Positions 26,381 through 33,856 of a stretch of 64,000 nucleotides of DNA are shown here, in pieces (the stretch's first letter is position 1; each line of letters starts with the position of its first letter). The stretch lies in contig NZ_JRQN01000001.1 in NCBI RefSeq assembly GCF_000785785.1, forward strand, positions 62,001-126,000, given 5' to 3'. The position numbers were made by a program, and so were the translations under genes. The notes beneath the pieces were generated by a model. That model was not told where the DNA came from. It saw only the letters and a list, made by a program, of their open reading frames with translations, and ran no database searches. Source of the DNA: Streptococcus uberis. GTDB taxonomy: Bacteria; Bacillota; Bacilli; Lactobacillales; Streptococcaceae.

Positions 26381-26515
26381 GAAAAATTAGCCAATACAAA
26401 AGGTCTATAATCTTATGGGCTTTTTTGTTAATTGAGCATCACAGATAATCTTTTTTCAGGACATTTTACCTGCTTACCGTTATAATATGTTTACCAGAGA
26501 AAAGGAGACAAGACC

Positions 26516-26968
26516 ATGCAATACCAAGTAGACAGTATTGAAGAGTACCTAGAGGCCTTGCCTGATGATCGAAGAGAGGTTATCAATAAGTTGAGACAAG
26601 TAATCAAAGAGCATTTGCCAGATCGATATGATGAAAAGTTACAATATCAGATGATTTCTTATGTAGTCCCTCGTGATCTTTTTCCAGAAGGCTATCATTG
26701 TCATCCAGAGGATGATCTGGCTTTTATTACGATTGGTTCACAAAAGAATCATATCGCCATCTATCATAATGGCATTTATATGTTTGAGCATATTAGGGAA
26801 TGGTTTGTGATGCAATATCCCTTATATATGAAGACAAAGCCAGATATTGGTAAATCATGTATTCGGTTTAAAAATATGAAAACCATCCCTTATGACTTAA
26901 TTGGTAAACTTTGCCAACAAGTAAGTCAAGAGGCTTTTTTAAAAGCCAACCAAGCAACAGTGAAATAG
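26516..26968 (+). CDS. DUF1801 family protein
   Basis: A 150-residue cytoplasmic protein of the DUF1801 (YdhG-like) fold: SIEEYLEALPDDRREVINKLRQVIKEHLPD at the start, then DEKLQYQMISYVVP, HIAIYHNGIYMF and KSCIRFKNMKTIPYDLIGKL. The fold resembles iron-binding frataxin-like proteins, but the biochemical role is unknown. AAAGGAGACAAGACC precedes the ATG. Its stop is 8 bases before the next gene, so the two are probably one transcript. Confidence 0.85.
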   Translation: MQYQVDSIEEYLEALPDDRREVINKLRQVIKEHLPDRYDEKLQYQMISYVVPRDLFPEGYHCHPEDDLAFITIGSQKNHIAIYHNGIYMFEHIREWFVMQYPLYMKTKPDIGKSCIRFKNMKTIPYDLIGKLCQQVSQEAFLKANQATVK

Positions 26969-26976
26969 GAGAACAG

Positions 26977-27333
26977 TTGGTTAAGAAAAAACGTAGTAAG
27001 TTCAAATTAGTGAGACGCTTTAAGCACTTGAAAAAGGATTTACCAGCTGTCTTTTTAGCGATGAAAAACCCAGGTACACCTCTTTTGGCAAAACTTTTAG
27101 CACTAGTCATTGTTGCCTATGCTTTGTCTCCAATTGATCTCATACCAGACTTTATTCCTTTTATAGGGTATTTAGATGATATTGTGATCTTGCCGCTACT
27201 CATGTATTTCTTAATTAAACTTATTCCTGAAGGTATTTGGTCTGACTCACAAAAGCAATCTGAAACGATGTGGCTAAATGGCAAGCCTAAAAAATGGTAT
27301 TATGCCTTCCAATCATCATTTTTGGGATTTTGA
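26977..27333 (+). CDS. DUF1232 (YkvA-like) small membrane protein
   Basis: 118 residues from a TTG start at 26977. I chose it because AGGAGA sits 4 bases upstream and longer versions would overlap the DUF1801 gene. After a basic N-terminus comes the DUF1232 signature LAKLLALVIVAYALSPIDLIPDFIPFIGYLDDIVILPLLMYF, two membrane helices with the conserved SPIDLIPD motif. Function unknown; some relatives are linked to membrane homeostasis. Confidence 0.85.
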   Translation: MVKKKRSKFKLVRRFKHLKKDLPAVFLAMKNPGTPLLAKLLALVIVAYALSPIDLIPDFIPFIGYLDDIVILPLLMYFLIKLIPEGIWSDSQKQSETMWLNGKPKKWYYAFQSSFLGF

Positions 27334-27384
27334 TTATTCTTTTTATTAGTCATTTTATTCGTGCACAACACTAAAGGAGAAGAT

Positions 27385-27759
27385 ATGTTTACAAAGACGT
27401 TTTATGACGTATTAAAATACGAAGGTCCAGTTTCAATTACAAGTTGGGGGAATGTTGAACCACATGTAACATGTACATGGAATTCTTACCTAGTTTTAAA
27501 AGATGACAATATTATTCTAATTCCAGTGGCTGGTATGCATTCAACGCAAGAAGATATCATTGTCAATAATCAGTTGATTTTGACGTTAGCTGCGCGTCAG
27601 GTTGAAGGTTTCAATGGTTATCAAGGGACAGGTTTTAGAATTCACGGTAGTGCTAGCTTCCTATCTGAAGGAGCTTGGTTCGATGAAATGAAAGAAAAAT
27701 ACCCATTTATAAGAGAAGTGCTTCAAGTTACAGTGACTGAAGCCAAACAATTATTGTAA
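27385..27759 (+). CDS. FMN-binding pyridoxamine-5'-phosphate-oxidase-like split-barrel protein
   Basis: 124 residues from ATG 27385, which follows AAAGGAGAAGAT; a GTG eight codons upstream lacks a ribosome site. The sequence (YEGPVSITSWGNVEPHVTCTWNSYLVLKDDNIILIPVAGMHSTQEDI... NQLILTLAARQVEGFNGYQGTGFRIHGSASF) is the split-barrel flavin-binding fold. These small proteins bind FMN and may act as flavin reductases or oxidases; no substrate is known. A long hairpin follows. Confidence 0.8.
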   Translation: MFTKTFYDVLKYEGPVSITSWGNVEPHVTCTWNSYLVLKDDNIILIPVAGMHSTQEDIIVNNQLILTLAARQVEGFNGYQGTGFRIHGSASFLSEGAWFDEMKEKYPFIREVLQVTVTEAKQLL

Positions 27760-27781
27760 TCAATGATAGTTTAGAGATATT

Positions 27782-27888
27782 AATAGAGTTTGGGACATAA
27801 ATGATATACTCTCCTTATAGTTTCTAGTGAATTTTTGTTTGTTCACTGTCTACTATAGAGAGTATATCATAAATTCTCAGACTCTATT
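27782..27888. repeat. 107-bp long imperfect inverted repeat (MITE-like), also a likely bidirectional terminator
   Basis: Outer arms AATAGAGTTTGGGA (27782-27795) and TCTCAGACTCTATT (27875-27888) pair with only G-U differences. Inner arms ATGATATACTCTC (27801-27813) and GAGAGTATATCAT (27858-27870) are a perfect 13-bp match, and the centre has a further AGTGAA/TTCACT stem. The whole element folds into one long hairpin between convergent genes. The outer arms resemble the hairpin at 1870-1897, which suggests a repeat family. Confidence 0.7.
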
Positions 27889-27890
27889 TT

Positions 27891-28742
27891 TTAACGATCA
27901 TGTTCTAAGGAAGAAGCTAGATTTAGTTTTCGAACATAATTTCTAAAGTAATCTTGTTTGAAGTAGACGGCATAGAGAGTGTTTAAAATAAACAGAATAG
28001 ATTCTTCCGTAGAAAAATTTCCGATTTTCTTTTGTTTATCTTCTTTGGTACAAATAATGAAACAGGCATCCGTGCGTTCTTTCAGGTAACTCCCATTTTC
28101 ACTGGTCAAACCAATAACAGGAACCTTTTGCTCTCGTAAATGGTCAAGGTGACGCAGTGATTCATTATGTTTAGAATTGCCTGAATAAGAGATGATAATA
28201 GCTAAATCATTAGCTGTTAAAGAATGTGCCATTAGTCCAAATTCACTACTATTTGCAATCTCAATATTTTTGCCAATAGTCAACATATTGCGTTTAAAAA
28301 GGTGGGCAATATAGTCATTGGGACTCAATCCAAAAACAAGAACACGATTGGATTTTTTTAGAAAAGTAGTCGCTTTATTTAGCTCTACTTCGGATAATTT
28401 ATCTGCTGTATCTTGGATACTTTCTTTTTCAATAGTGGCTATCTTTTGAATAACATCACTGAGGCTATCTTTCTCATTAAATGGAAGACTATGATCTATA
28501 GCAGAATAATGCGTTTCAGAATAATAGCGTTCTGACAGAAGAACAGGTAAAAAGTCAGTCCAACCTTTATAGCCTAAAGCTTGCGCAAACCGAACGACAC
28601 TAGACTTGGAAGTAAAACTTAAGCAGGCTAAATCCTCAAGAGACAGTTGTTCAATCGTTCCTAGATGCTCTAAAATAGCCTGAGCAATGCTCGCCTTAGA
28701 GGACTTTTCTCGCTGTGCAAATTCTTTAATCTTATTGAGCAT
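27891..28742 (-). CDS. RpiR/MurR-family transcriptional regulator with SIS domain
   Basis: 283 residues. The N-terminal RpiR helix-turn-helix (SIAQAILEHLGTIEQLSLEDLACLSFTSKSSVVRFAQALGYKGW) is followed by a sugar-phosphate-binding SIS domain at about 115-250 (KSNRVLVFGLSPNDYIAHLFKRNM... DLAIIISYSGNSKHNESLRHL... VPVIGLTSENGS). Such regulators sense phosphosugars and control their catabolic genes. No sugar genes lie beside it, so the target is unclear. It is monocistronic, ending at the long inverted repeat. Confidence 0.92.
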   Translation of the reverse strand: MLNKIKEFAQREKSSKASIAQAILEHLGTIEQLSLEDLACLSFTSKSSVVRFAQALGYKGWTDFLPVLLSERYYSETHYSAIDHSLPFNEKDSLSDVIQKIATIEKESIQDTADKLSEVELNKATTFLKKSNRVLVFGLSPNDYIAHLFKRNMLTIGKNIEIANSSEFGLMAHSLTANDLAIIISYSGNSKHNESLRHLDHLREQKVPVIGLTSENGSYLKERTDACFIICTKEDKQKKIGNFSTEESILFILNTLYAVYFKQDYFRNYVRKLNLASSLEHDR

Positions 28743-29123
28743 ATATTTCCTATCCTTTTAAAACTTTTTTTAGTTTCAATGATTAGAGCAAGCTAACGAT
28801 GACACCTTATAGCAAGTGTATCTGAAAATTTAATATTTGTCTAGAATTCACCGCGTATAATAAGTGTAGAGTCATAAAAGACAAAGAAAAATAGTCATTT
28901 AAAACACTAATTTAAGGTATCTTATTGATGAAATGAAAAATAGTGAATTCTAATGAAGAGAATCTTAGATTTTCATTAAAAACAGTGTCTGAATGGCTTA
29001 AATCCCATTTTTAATAGTCAGATAGTTTGATTGTTATGTGAAAAATGATATAATTGTAAAAATTAGAATTAGCCTATATTAAAGAGACATATGGAGAATT
29101 GTTCACATAGAAAGAGAGAGGAA
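28743..29123. other. Intergenic stretch with a divergent promoter region
   Basis: No gene seen in 381 bases. A promoter for the downstream oxidoreductase is visible: TTGATT (29027-29032), 16 bases, TATAAT (29049-29054). A weak inverted repeat (TAATGAAGA / TTTTCATTA) occurs near 28950-28977. Confidence 0.55.
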
Positions 29124-30128
29124 ATGAAAGCAGCACAATTACTGTCCTATTCTAAACAAGGACCGGTTTTACAAATTACTCACATTGAAAAACCAATCAT
29201 TAAAGATTGTGAAGTTCTAGTAAAAGTTGCTTATGCAGGTATCAATCCAGTTGATTATATGATTGCCCAAGGGAAAGTTAAAGCTATTCTCCCTTACAAA
29301 TTACCAATTACTGCAGGACAAGAGCTTTCCGGTGTAGTAGAAGCTGTAGGCGAAAAAGTCAAGGCATTTGCAGTTGGTGATCACGTTTATACCAAAACTC
29401 CTTTAGATCAAGCAGGAGCATTTGCTGACTATATTGCCTTATCAGAAATTGATTTAGCCTTGATACCTGAGAATTTAACCTTAAAAGAAGCGGCAACTAT
29501 TCCCTTAGCTGCTCTGACAGCTTTGCAAGCCTTTGAAAAATGTCAAGTGAAAAAAGGTAAAACAATTTTCATCTCTGGAGCAAGTGGTAGCTTTGGTGCG
29601 CTAGCGATTCCCCTGGCAAAATCAAAAGGTCTAACCGTTATTGCGAGTGGCAATGGGAAGAGTGAAGAAAGATTAAAAGCTCTTGGGGTGGATTATTTTA
29701 TTGATTACAAAAAAGAAGATTATACTAAGTTAGTTTCAGAAGTTGATTATGTTATTGATACTCTTGGAGGGGAAGAAACACTAAGGCAATTTTCTATTTT
29801 GAAAAAAGGGGGAAAATTAGTCAGTTTAAAAGGATTGCCAAATAGAGCATTCGCTAAGAGTATGTTCTTATCACCTATCAAACTCTTCCTTTTTACCTTA
29901 ATTGGTTACCGATTGGATCGTTTAGCAGCCAAAAATAATCAAACTTATGATTTTATCTTTGTCAGTGCCAACGGAAAACAGTTAAGAGAAGTAAATGAAA
30001 TTTATCAGCAGCAGCCATTTCCAATTGCTATAGATCGTGTTTATGATTTTGAAGATATTAATGAAGCTCTAAAAAAAGTAAAAAATGGGAACTCAATTGG
30101 AAAAACCTTAGTTAAACTAAATTCTTAA
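29124..30128 (+). CDS. Zinc-independent MDR-family NADP(H) quinone/alkenal oxidoreductase
   Basis: 334 residues of the medium-chain dehydrogenase/reductase superfamily: a GroES-like N-terminal domain (VLVKVAYAGINPVDYMIAQG... TAGQELSGVVEAVGEKV) and a Rossmann domain (KKGKTIFISGASGSFGALAIPLAKSKGLTVIASG). The Cys zinc ligands of alcohol dehydrogenases are absent, as in quinone reductases. I start at ATG 29124 (MKAAQLLSYSKQ, the usual family start) after GAGAGGAA; an in-frame ATG at 29091 would add 11 unusual residues. Probably monocistronic. Confidence 0.88.
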   Translation: MKAAQLLSYSKQGPVLQITHIEKPIIKDCEVLVKVAYAGINPVDYMIAQGKVKAILPYKLPITAGQELSGVVEAVGEKVKAFAVGDHVYTKTPLDQAGAFADYIALSEIDLALIPENLTLKEAATIPLAALTALQAFEKCQVKKGKTIFISGASGSFGALAIPLAKSKGLTVIASGNGKSEERLKALGVDYFIDYKKEDYTKLVSEVDYVIDTLGGEETLRQFSILKKGGKLVSLKGLPNRAFAKSMFLSPIKLFLFTLIGYRLDRLAAKNNQTYDFIFVSANGKQLREVNEIYQQQPFPIAIDRVYDFEDINEALKKVKNGNSIGKTLVKLNS

Positions 30129-30242
30129 CCTCGCTTTTAAATGGAGATTTTTTAATAGTTACATTACAAGAGGACTGTGACAACTCAAAAAATCTTTTCT
30201 TTTGATTTGTAAGCGTTTTTGTGGTATTACTATAGTATAGAT

Positions 30243-30263
30243 TAATTAGAATTAATCTAATTA
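30243..30263 (+). promoter_or_regulatory. Inverted repeat upstream of the cupin gene
   Basis: TAATTAGA / TCTAATTA, a perfect 8-bp inverted repeat with a 5-base spacer, lies just downstream of promoter-like TTGATT and TATTAC/TATAGT elements and about 20 bases before the ATG. A plausible operator for an unlinked regulator. Confidence 0.5.
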
Positions 30264-30283
30264 TAAAAAGGGAGGTCTTTCAG

Positions 30284-30706
30284 ATGACATTTGATTATAA
30301 GGATCATGGAAAAGAAAAGTTTATTGTCAATATTGAAGATTACACTAAAGAAAACGATAATTATCGTACGACAATTTGGACAGGTGAAAAGCTTCAAGTT
30401 ACTTTAATGGCAATCGAACCAGGTGATGATATCGGCTTAGAGGTTCATATGGGAATTGATCAATTTTTACGCATTGAAGAGGGTAAAGGATTATGTCAAA
30501 TGGGAGATGCGAAAGATAATCTCACAGTTGAACAAGAGGTTTCAGCTGATGATGTTATTCTCGTTCCAGCTGATACTTGGCACAATGTTACTAATACTGG
30601 AGATACAACTCTTAAACTATATTCAATCTATGCAGGTCCTGATCACATTCCAGGAACCATTCATAAAACACATGAAGATGCCAAAAATGACCCTAACGAA
30701 GATTAA
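30284..30706 (+). CDS. Cupin-domain protein
   Basis: 140 residues, a single cupin beta-barrel. Motif 1 is seen in IGLEVHMGIDQFLRIEEGKGLCQMG and motif 2 in DDVILVPADTWHNVTNTGDTTLKLYSIYAG, so potential metal ligands include His, Glu and the later His. The C-terminal segment GPDHIPGTIHKTHEDAKN is typical of a widespread small cupin group of unknown function. Ribosome site GGGAGGTC. It has its own terminator. Confidence 0.87.
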   Translation: MTFDYKDHGKEKFIVNIEDYTKENDNYRTTIWTGEKLQVTLMAIEPGDDIGLEVHMGIDQFLRIEEGKGLCQMGDAKDNLTVEQEVSADDVILVPADTWHNVTNTGDTTLKLYSIYAGPDHIPGTIHKTHEDAKNDPNED

Positions 30707-30716
30707 TAGATGCCAA

Positions 30717-30754
30717 AATAAAAAGGTTGAAAAAATGATTTCAGCCTTTTTATT
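30717..30754 (+). terminator. Terminator of the cupin gene
   Basis: AATAAAAAGGTTGAAA pairs with TTTCAGCCTTTTTATT (one G-U pair), 6-base loop. Confidence 0.88.
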
Positions 30755-30859
30755 CTTAGCCAAGAGAGTAAGAATAGCAAGCTTTGAGCTGTTAGAATAA
30801 ACGAGTCAAGACCCATTTCAGAAAAAATATAAATAAGTAGATTAGACAGCCAAGCAGAA

Positions 30860-31198
30860 AACTGTCTAGAGAATCCCGAAATAGAAGTTTACGACCTCTT
30901 TCCTTTGACTGATAATGATGATAAAATAGAAAAGTAGGTAAGCCACTCCTTTAAAATCTATTTAGGGGAAGAAGGCACTAATTCTTACAAGCCAATGACT
31001 GCCTCCGAGGATTATTCATATATCCCAAGAGAATTTGGTATTCCGTATTTTTACTGGGAATTCGGTGGCTTTACAGAGGATCAAATGGTTTATGTCAATC
31101 ATAATCCCAAGTTTGCGCCAGCCATTCAGCCAAGCCTAACAACAGGTACCCAAGCAGCAGTAGTTGCAATACTAACATACTTAGGTAATGAAAATTAA
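30860..31198 (+). pseudogene. Remnant of an M20-family amidohydrolase/peptidase (C-terminal part)
   Basis: The frame reads NPEIEVYDLFPLTDNDDKIEK, an in-frame TAG, then VSHSFKIYLGEEG... KPMTASEDYSYIPREFGIPYFYWEFGGFTEDQMVYVNHNPKFAPAIQPSL to 31198. The SEDYSYIP and NHNPKFAP motifs are those of M20D amidohydrolases (hippurate/aminoacyl type), where the His of NHNPKF contacts substrate. The N-terminal two thirds is absent, so this is a true remnant. Its stop overlaps the ATG of the threonine-exporter gene. Confidence 0.8.
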
Positions 31199-31979
31199 TG
31201 ACAGAAAATTATAACAAATACATAGTAAAGGTTGCTATGCAGGCAGGTATTGAGATGTTAGAATCCAACGCCGAGTGCTACCGCGTGGAAAGTACCGTTC
31301 AGCGCATGCTGCAAGTGAGTCAACAACCAATAACTGAGTCTTCGCCAATACAACAGGTCTCTTTATCACCTTAGATGGCCCAGACTTGGATGAGCCAATT
31401 ACACTGATCAAACGGATAACTAAGCGTGATACCAATTTACGAAAAATTCACATCGTTAATCAGATTTCACGTGATTTGACTTCCAATAAAATCACGTTTG
31501 AAGAAGCCTATGCCAAACTAATGCGCATGGATAAGAAAAATTACTCTAGTAGAGTTGTTGGTGTTTCAACAATTCTCTTGGTGATTTCATTTGCCGTCTT
31601 GCTTGGTGGAGATATGAACGAAATCTTCCTTTCAGTGATTGCGGCCTTTCTTTTACTCTTTTCCTATAAATTAAAGGAATTTTTAGCCTTAAATGATTTT
31701 ATTTTTGGAACAGTAGCAACCCTTTTAGTAGCAACAGTTATTCCGATTATTATTTATTTGCTCAAAATGCCAAATCCATCATTTGATATTGTGGTTATTT
31801 CAGTTCTGATGCCTTTATTTCCTGGGACGGCCTTTACCAATGGATTTCGTGATTCATTTAAAGGTGATTACGGATCGGGTATCACTAAAATTGTTGAAGC
31901 TTTAATTATTGCGGTTAGTTTAGGTGTGGGTGTTGCCTTAGGTCTCTTTATTGCGAAAGGAATTATCACATGGGTATGA
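31198..31979 (+). pseudogene. Threonine/serine exporter, ThrE N-terminal subunit (YjjP-like), frameshifted
   Basis: It starts at ATG 31198 (MTENYNKYIVKVAMQAG... EMLESNAECYRVESTVQRM) and stops early near 31373. One T restored near 31341 gives SFANTTGLFITLDGPDLDEPITLIKRI and continuous reading to 31979. The N-terminal cytoplasmic part carries the CYRVE-type motif of DUF1212. The C-terminal part has about five membrane helices, including SVLMPLFPGTAFTNGFRDSFKGDYGSG. It overlaps the next gene by 10 bases. With that partner it forms a split ThrE-type transporter. Confidence 0.82.
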
Positions 31980-32398
31980 TTTTACAGATAATTGGTGCCT
32001 ATGTTGCCACAGTTACATCAGGTGTACTACTTGAGACTCCTCGTCACGTGGCATATCAGACTGGTTTTATAGGAGCTGCTGGCTATCTGGTTTATCTTCT
32101 AGCCTTATCCTATACACAAATTGGTTTAGCCACCCTGTGTGGTGGGATTGTAATAGCTTTTTTGTCACAAATTGCTGCGCGTGTCCTGAAGTCACCTGTC
32201 ACAGTCTTCTATATACCAAGCTATTTTCCTTTAGTTCCTGGAGCAGGGGTTTATCGCATTGCATATTATTATATCCAAGGAAATCCTGGTCTGTCAGGAA
32301 AATATTTTATTGAATCAATTTTTGTAGCTGGGGCTATAGCCTTATCGGTGTTCTTGGTAGATTCCCTTTTAGAGATATACAATTATCTTACAAAATAA
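31970..32398 (+). CDS. Threonine/serine exporter, ThrE C-terminal subunit (YjjB/DUF3815-like)
   Basis: A 142-residue membrane protein with four to five helices. It contains ETPRHVAYQTGFIGAAGYLVYLL and FYIPSYFPLVPGAGVYRIAYYYIQG, the conserved signature of the C-terminal half of ThrE-type exporters. It works with the upstream subunit, whose gene it overlaps; if that gene is really broken, this subunit may be orphaned. The ATG lies within the end of the upstream gene, indicating translational coupling. Confidence 0.85.
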   Translation: MGMILQIIGAYVATVTSGVLLETPRHVAYQTGFIGAAGYLVYLLALSYTQIGLATLCGGIVIAFLSQIAARVLKSPVTVFYIPSYFPLVPGAGVYRIAYYYIQGNPGLSGKYFIESIFVAGAIALSVFLVDSLLEIYNYLTK

Positions 32399-32402
32399 AA
32401 AT

Positions 32403-32583
32403 ATGACACAACTAGAACTTGCTAATTTGATAGGTGTTAGACGAGAAACAATAGGTCATCTAGAAAATAATAAGTCATCTAGAAAATAATAAGTATAACC
32501 CCTCCCTAGAAATGGCTCTAAAAATAGCAAAAATATTTAATTTAAAAGTAGAAGAACTGTTTCAATTAAGAAATGAGAAATAG
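32403..32583 (+). pseudogene. Small XRE-family regulator disrupted by a 19-bp tandem duplication
   Basis: It reads MTQLELANLIGVRRETIGHLENNK and stops early. A 19-bp unit, GTCATCTAGAAAATAATAA, occurs twice in tandem at 32455-32473 and 32474-32492. Removing one copy restores ENNKYNPSLEMALKIAKIFNLKVEELFQLRNEK, the normal end of a 60-70-residue Cro/YozG-like regulator, stopping at 32583. The usual first dozen residues are also missing before MTQLELAN. A clear replication-slippage pseudogene. Confidence 0.85.
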
Positions 32584-32776
32584 CGTGGAAAATATAAATT
32601 GTAATTACTGTCAAGAGGAAGAGTTTGTAACGTTTAGACAAAATAAAGGTTATGCTGGTTTGCTACCAACTGATAAGATACTAACAACTAGCAGTATTCA
32701 GATATATCATGATATTTGTAAGAATTGTGGTACCATAGTTAGAAGTTATATTAAAGAGTTGAATAAACTACAATAA
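32573..32776 (+). CDS. Small zinc-ribbon-like protein, hypothetical
   Basis: 67 residues with two CxxC pairs (CNYC near the start, CKNC near residue 50), fitting a small zinc ribbon. The rest (VTFRQNKGYAGLLPTDKILTTSSIQIYHDICKNCGTIVRSYI) suits a nucleic-acid or protein-binding module. It overlaps the end of the XRE pseudogene by 11 bases, so the two were probably a regulator/partner pair. Function unknown. A GTG four codons in is an alternative start. Confidence 0.65.
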   Translation: MRNSVENINCNYCQEEEFVTFRQNKGYAGLLPTDKILTTSSIQIYHDICKNCGTIVRSYIKELNKLQ

Positions 32777-32811
32777 TCACTTATTGCTCAACTCATAATG
32801 GAGGTGAAAAA

Positions 32812-33339
32812 ATGTTTACTATAACTACAGATAGACTATTACTGGTACCTATGACTAGTGAATTTCTTATGTCTACTCATAACTATGCGTCAGATAGAGA
32901 TGCAAATCAATATATGTTAAATTTACCTAATAATAGACTCGAAGAGACAAAGCGCTTTATCGAGAAATGTGAATCCAACTGGAAACACTATACTGAAGAG
33001 AATTTTGAACTCGACTTTGCAATACTAATTAATAAACAGCATATTGGTGGTTTAAGTTTATCAAAAGATGTTGATGAGCCATTTGTTGAAATTGGTTGGA
33101 TACTAAGTAGAGAGTATTGGGGAAAAGGATTTGCGCTTGAAGCAGCAAAATATGCCATAAATTATTTTTTAAAACATTTTCATATAACAACTTTTATTGC
33201 TCATTGTGACAGCCAAAATCAGGCCTCATATCAGTTGATGGAACAATTAGGAATGATAAAACAATCTGTTTCTGACAATCGTTTGAACAAAAATGCAAAA
33301 GAAACAAGTTCAGAATATCTTTATAAGTTAGAATTGTAG
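32812..33339 (+). CDS. GNAT-family N-acetyltransferase (RimJ/RimL-like)
   Basis: 175 residues. The N-terminus is ITTDRLLLVPMTSEFL. The acetyl-CoA-binding core is WILSREYWGKGFALEAAKYAINYFLKHFHITTFIAHCDSQNQASYQLMEQLGM. This is the RimJ/RimL-type GNAT subgroup that acetylates protein N-termini, antibiotics or small amines; the target is unknown. A strong ribosome site, TGGAGGTGAAAA, precedes the ATG. Confidence 0.9.
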   Translation: MFTITTDRLLLVPMTSEFLMSTHNYASDRDANQYMLNLPNNRLEETKRFIEKCESNWKHYTEENFELDFAILINKQHIGGLSLSKDVDEPFVEIGWILSREYWGKGFALEAAKYAINYFLKHFHITTFIAHCDSQNQASYQLMEQLGMIKQSVSDNRLNKNAKETSSEYLYKLEL

Positions 33340-33744
33340 TTTAAAAAGAAATTGTATTCTGTTTAGTAATAAACAATTAATGCTGAGATTGCCATCCTAA
33401 GACAATTTCAAATCATTTTACCTATCAGTAATCACAAATAATTACATCATGTTATAAAGGTAAACCAGATAAAATAGTGCTATATAATAAAGTCAACTAA
33501 AGAGTGGAGATTCAATTGAGCATTTTAGCAAGAAATTTATTTCATTAGTAAAGAGCATCTCAGCTCAAGACAATTGACGATGTAGAATTCATATTCAAGT
33601 TGGGTCAAAGAACCAAAGAACGATGCGCATGCCATTCCGAAAAAAGAAAGAGTAGAATTTTTTTAAGAAACTTATCTGTTTGCTGATTTGTTCAATAATA
33701 ACAAGGGATTGGGAATGAAGATATTCCCATATATCCCTCATAAC
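33340..33744. other. Gene-free stretch before the dif site
   Basis: No intact gene in about 400 bases. Short coding-like fragments occur (for example DDVEFIFKLGQRTKERC near 33570-33640, and EHFSKKFISLVKSISAQDN near 33518-33580), but each is stopped quickly and I cannot assign them. Probably decayed DNA. Confidence 0.45.
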
Positions 33745-33775
33745 ATCTTTCCGAAAAACTGTAATTTTCTTGAAA
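33745..33775. other. dif: dif_SL site: XerS chromosome-dimer resolution site
   Basis: This 31-bp segment directly upstream of xerS has the imperfect-palindrome layout of the streptococcal/lactococcal dif_SL site: left arm ATCTTTCCGAAAAA, a short centre CTGTAA, right arm TTTTCTTGAAA. In streptococci the single tyrosine recombinase XerS acts on such a site immediately upstream of its own gene. The identity rests on my memory of the site, its position, and the change in gene orientation around it. Confidence 0.8.
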
Positions 33776-33839
33776 AAAATATAAGGGTGTGATATACTTC
33801 TATTATAAACAATACAGAAAAAGCCTTATGAAAAAGGCT
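33770..33839 (+). promoter_or_regulatory. xerS promoter overlapping dif_SL, and leader hairpin
   Basis: TTGAAA (33770-33775), a 17-base spacer and TATACT (33793-33798). The -35 box coincides with the end of the dif right arm. A small hairpin AGCCTT / AAGGCT (33822-33839) lies in the leader. Confidence 0.7.
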
Positions 33840-33856
33840 ATCTAAGGAAAATATAT

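Noticed and set aside
26400-26428. Terminator after the Gfo/Idh/MocA gene (AAAAGGTC...GGGCTTTTTT).
   Set aside because: The stem has several mismatches; possible but too weak to list as a feature.
33560-33640. A short coding-like frame (DDVEFIFKLGQRTKERC) as a gene.
   Set aside because: No start or ribosome site, quickly stopped, and no family recognised; treated as debris.
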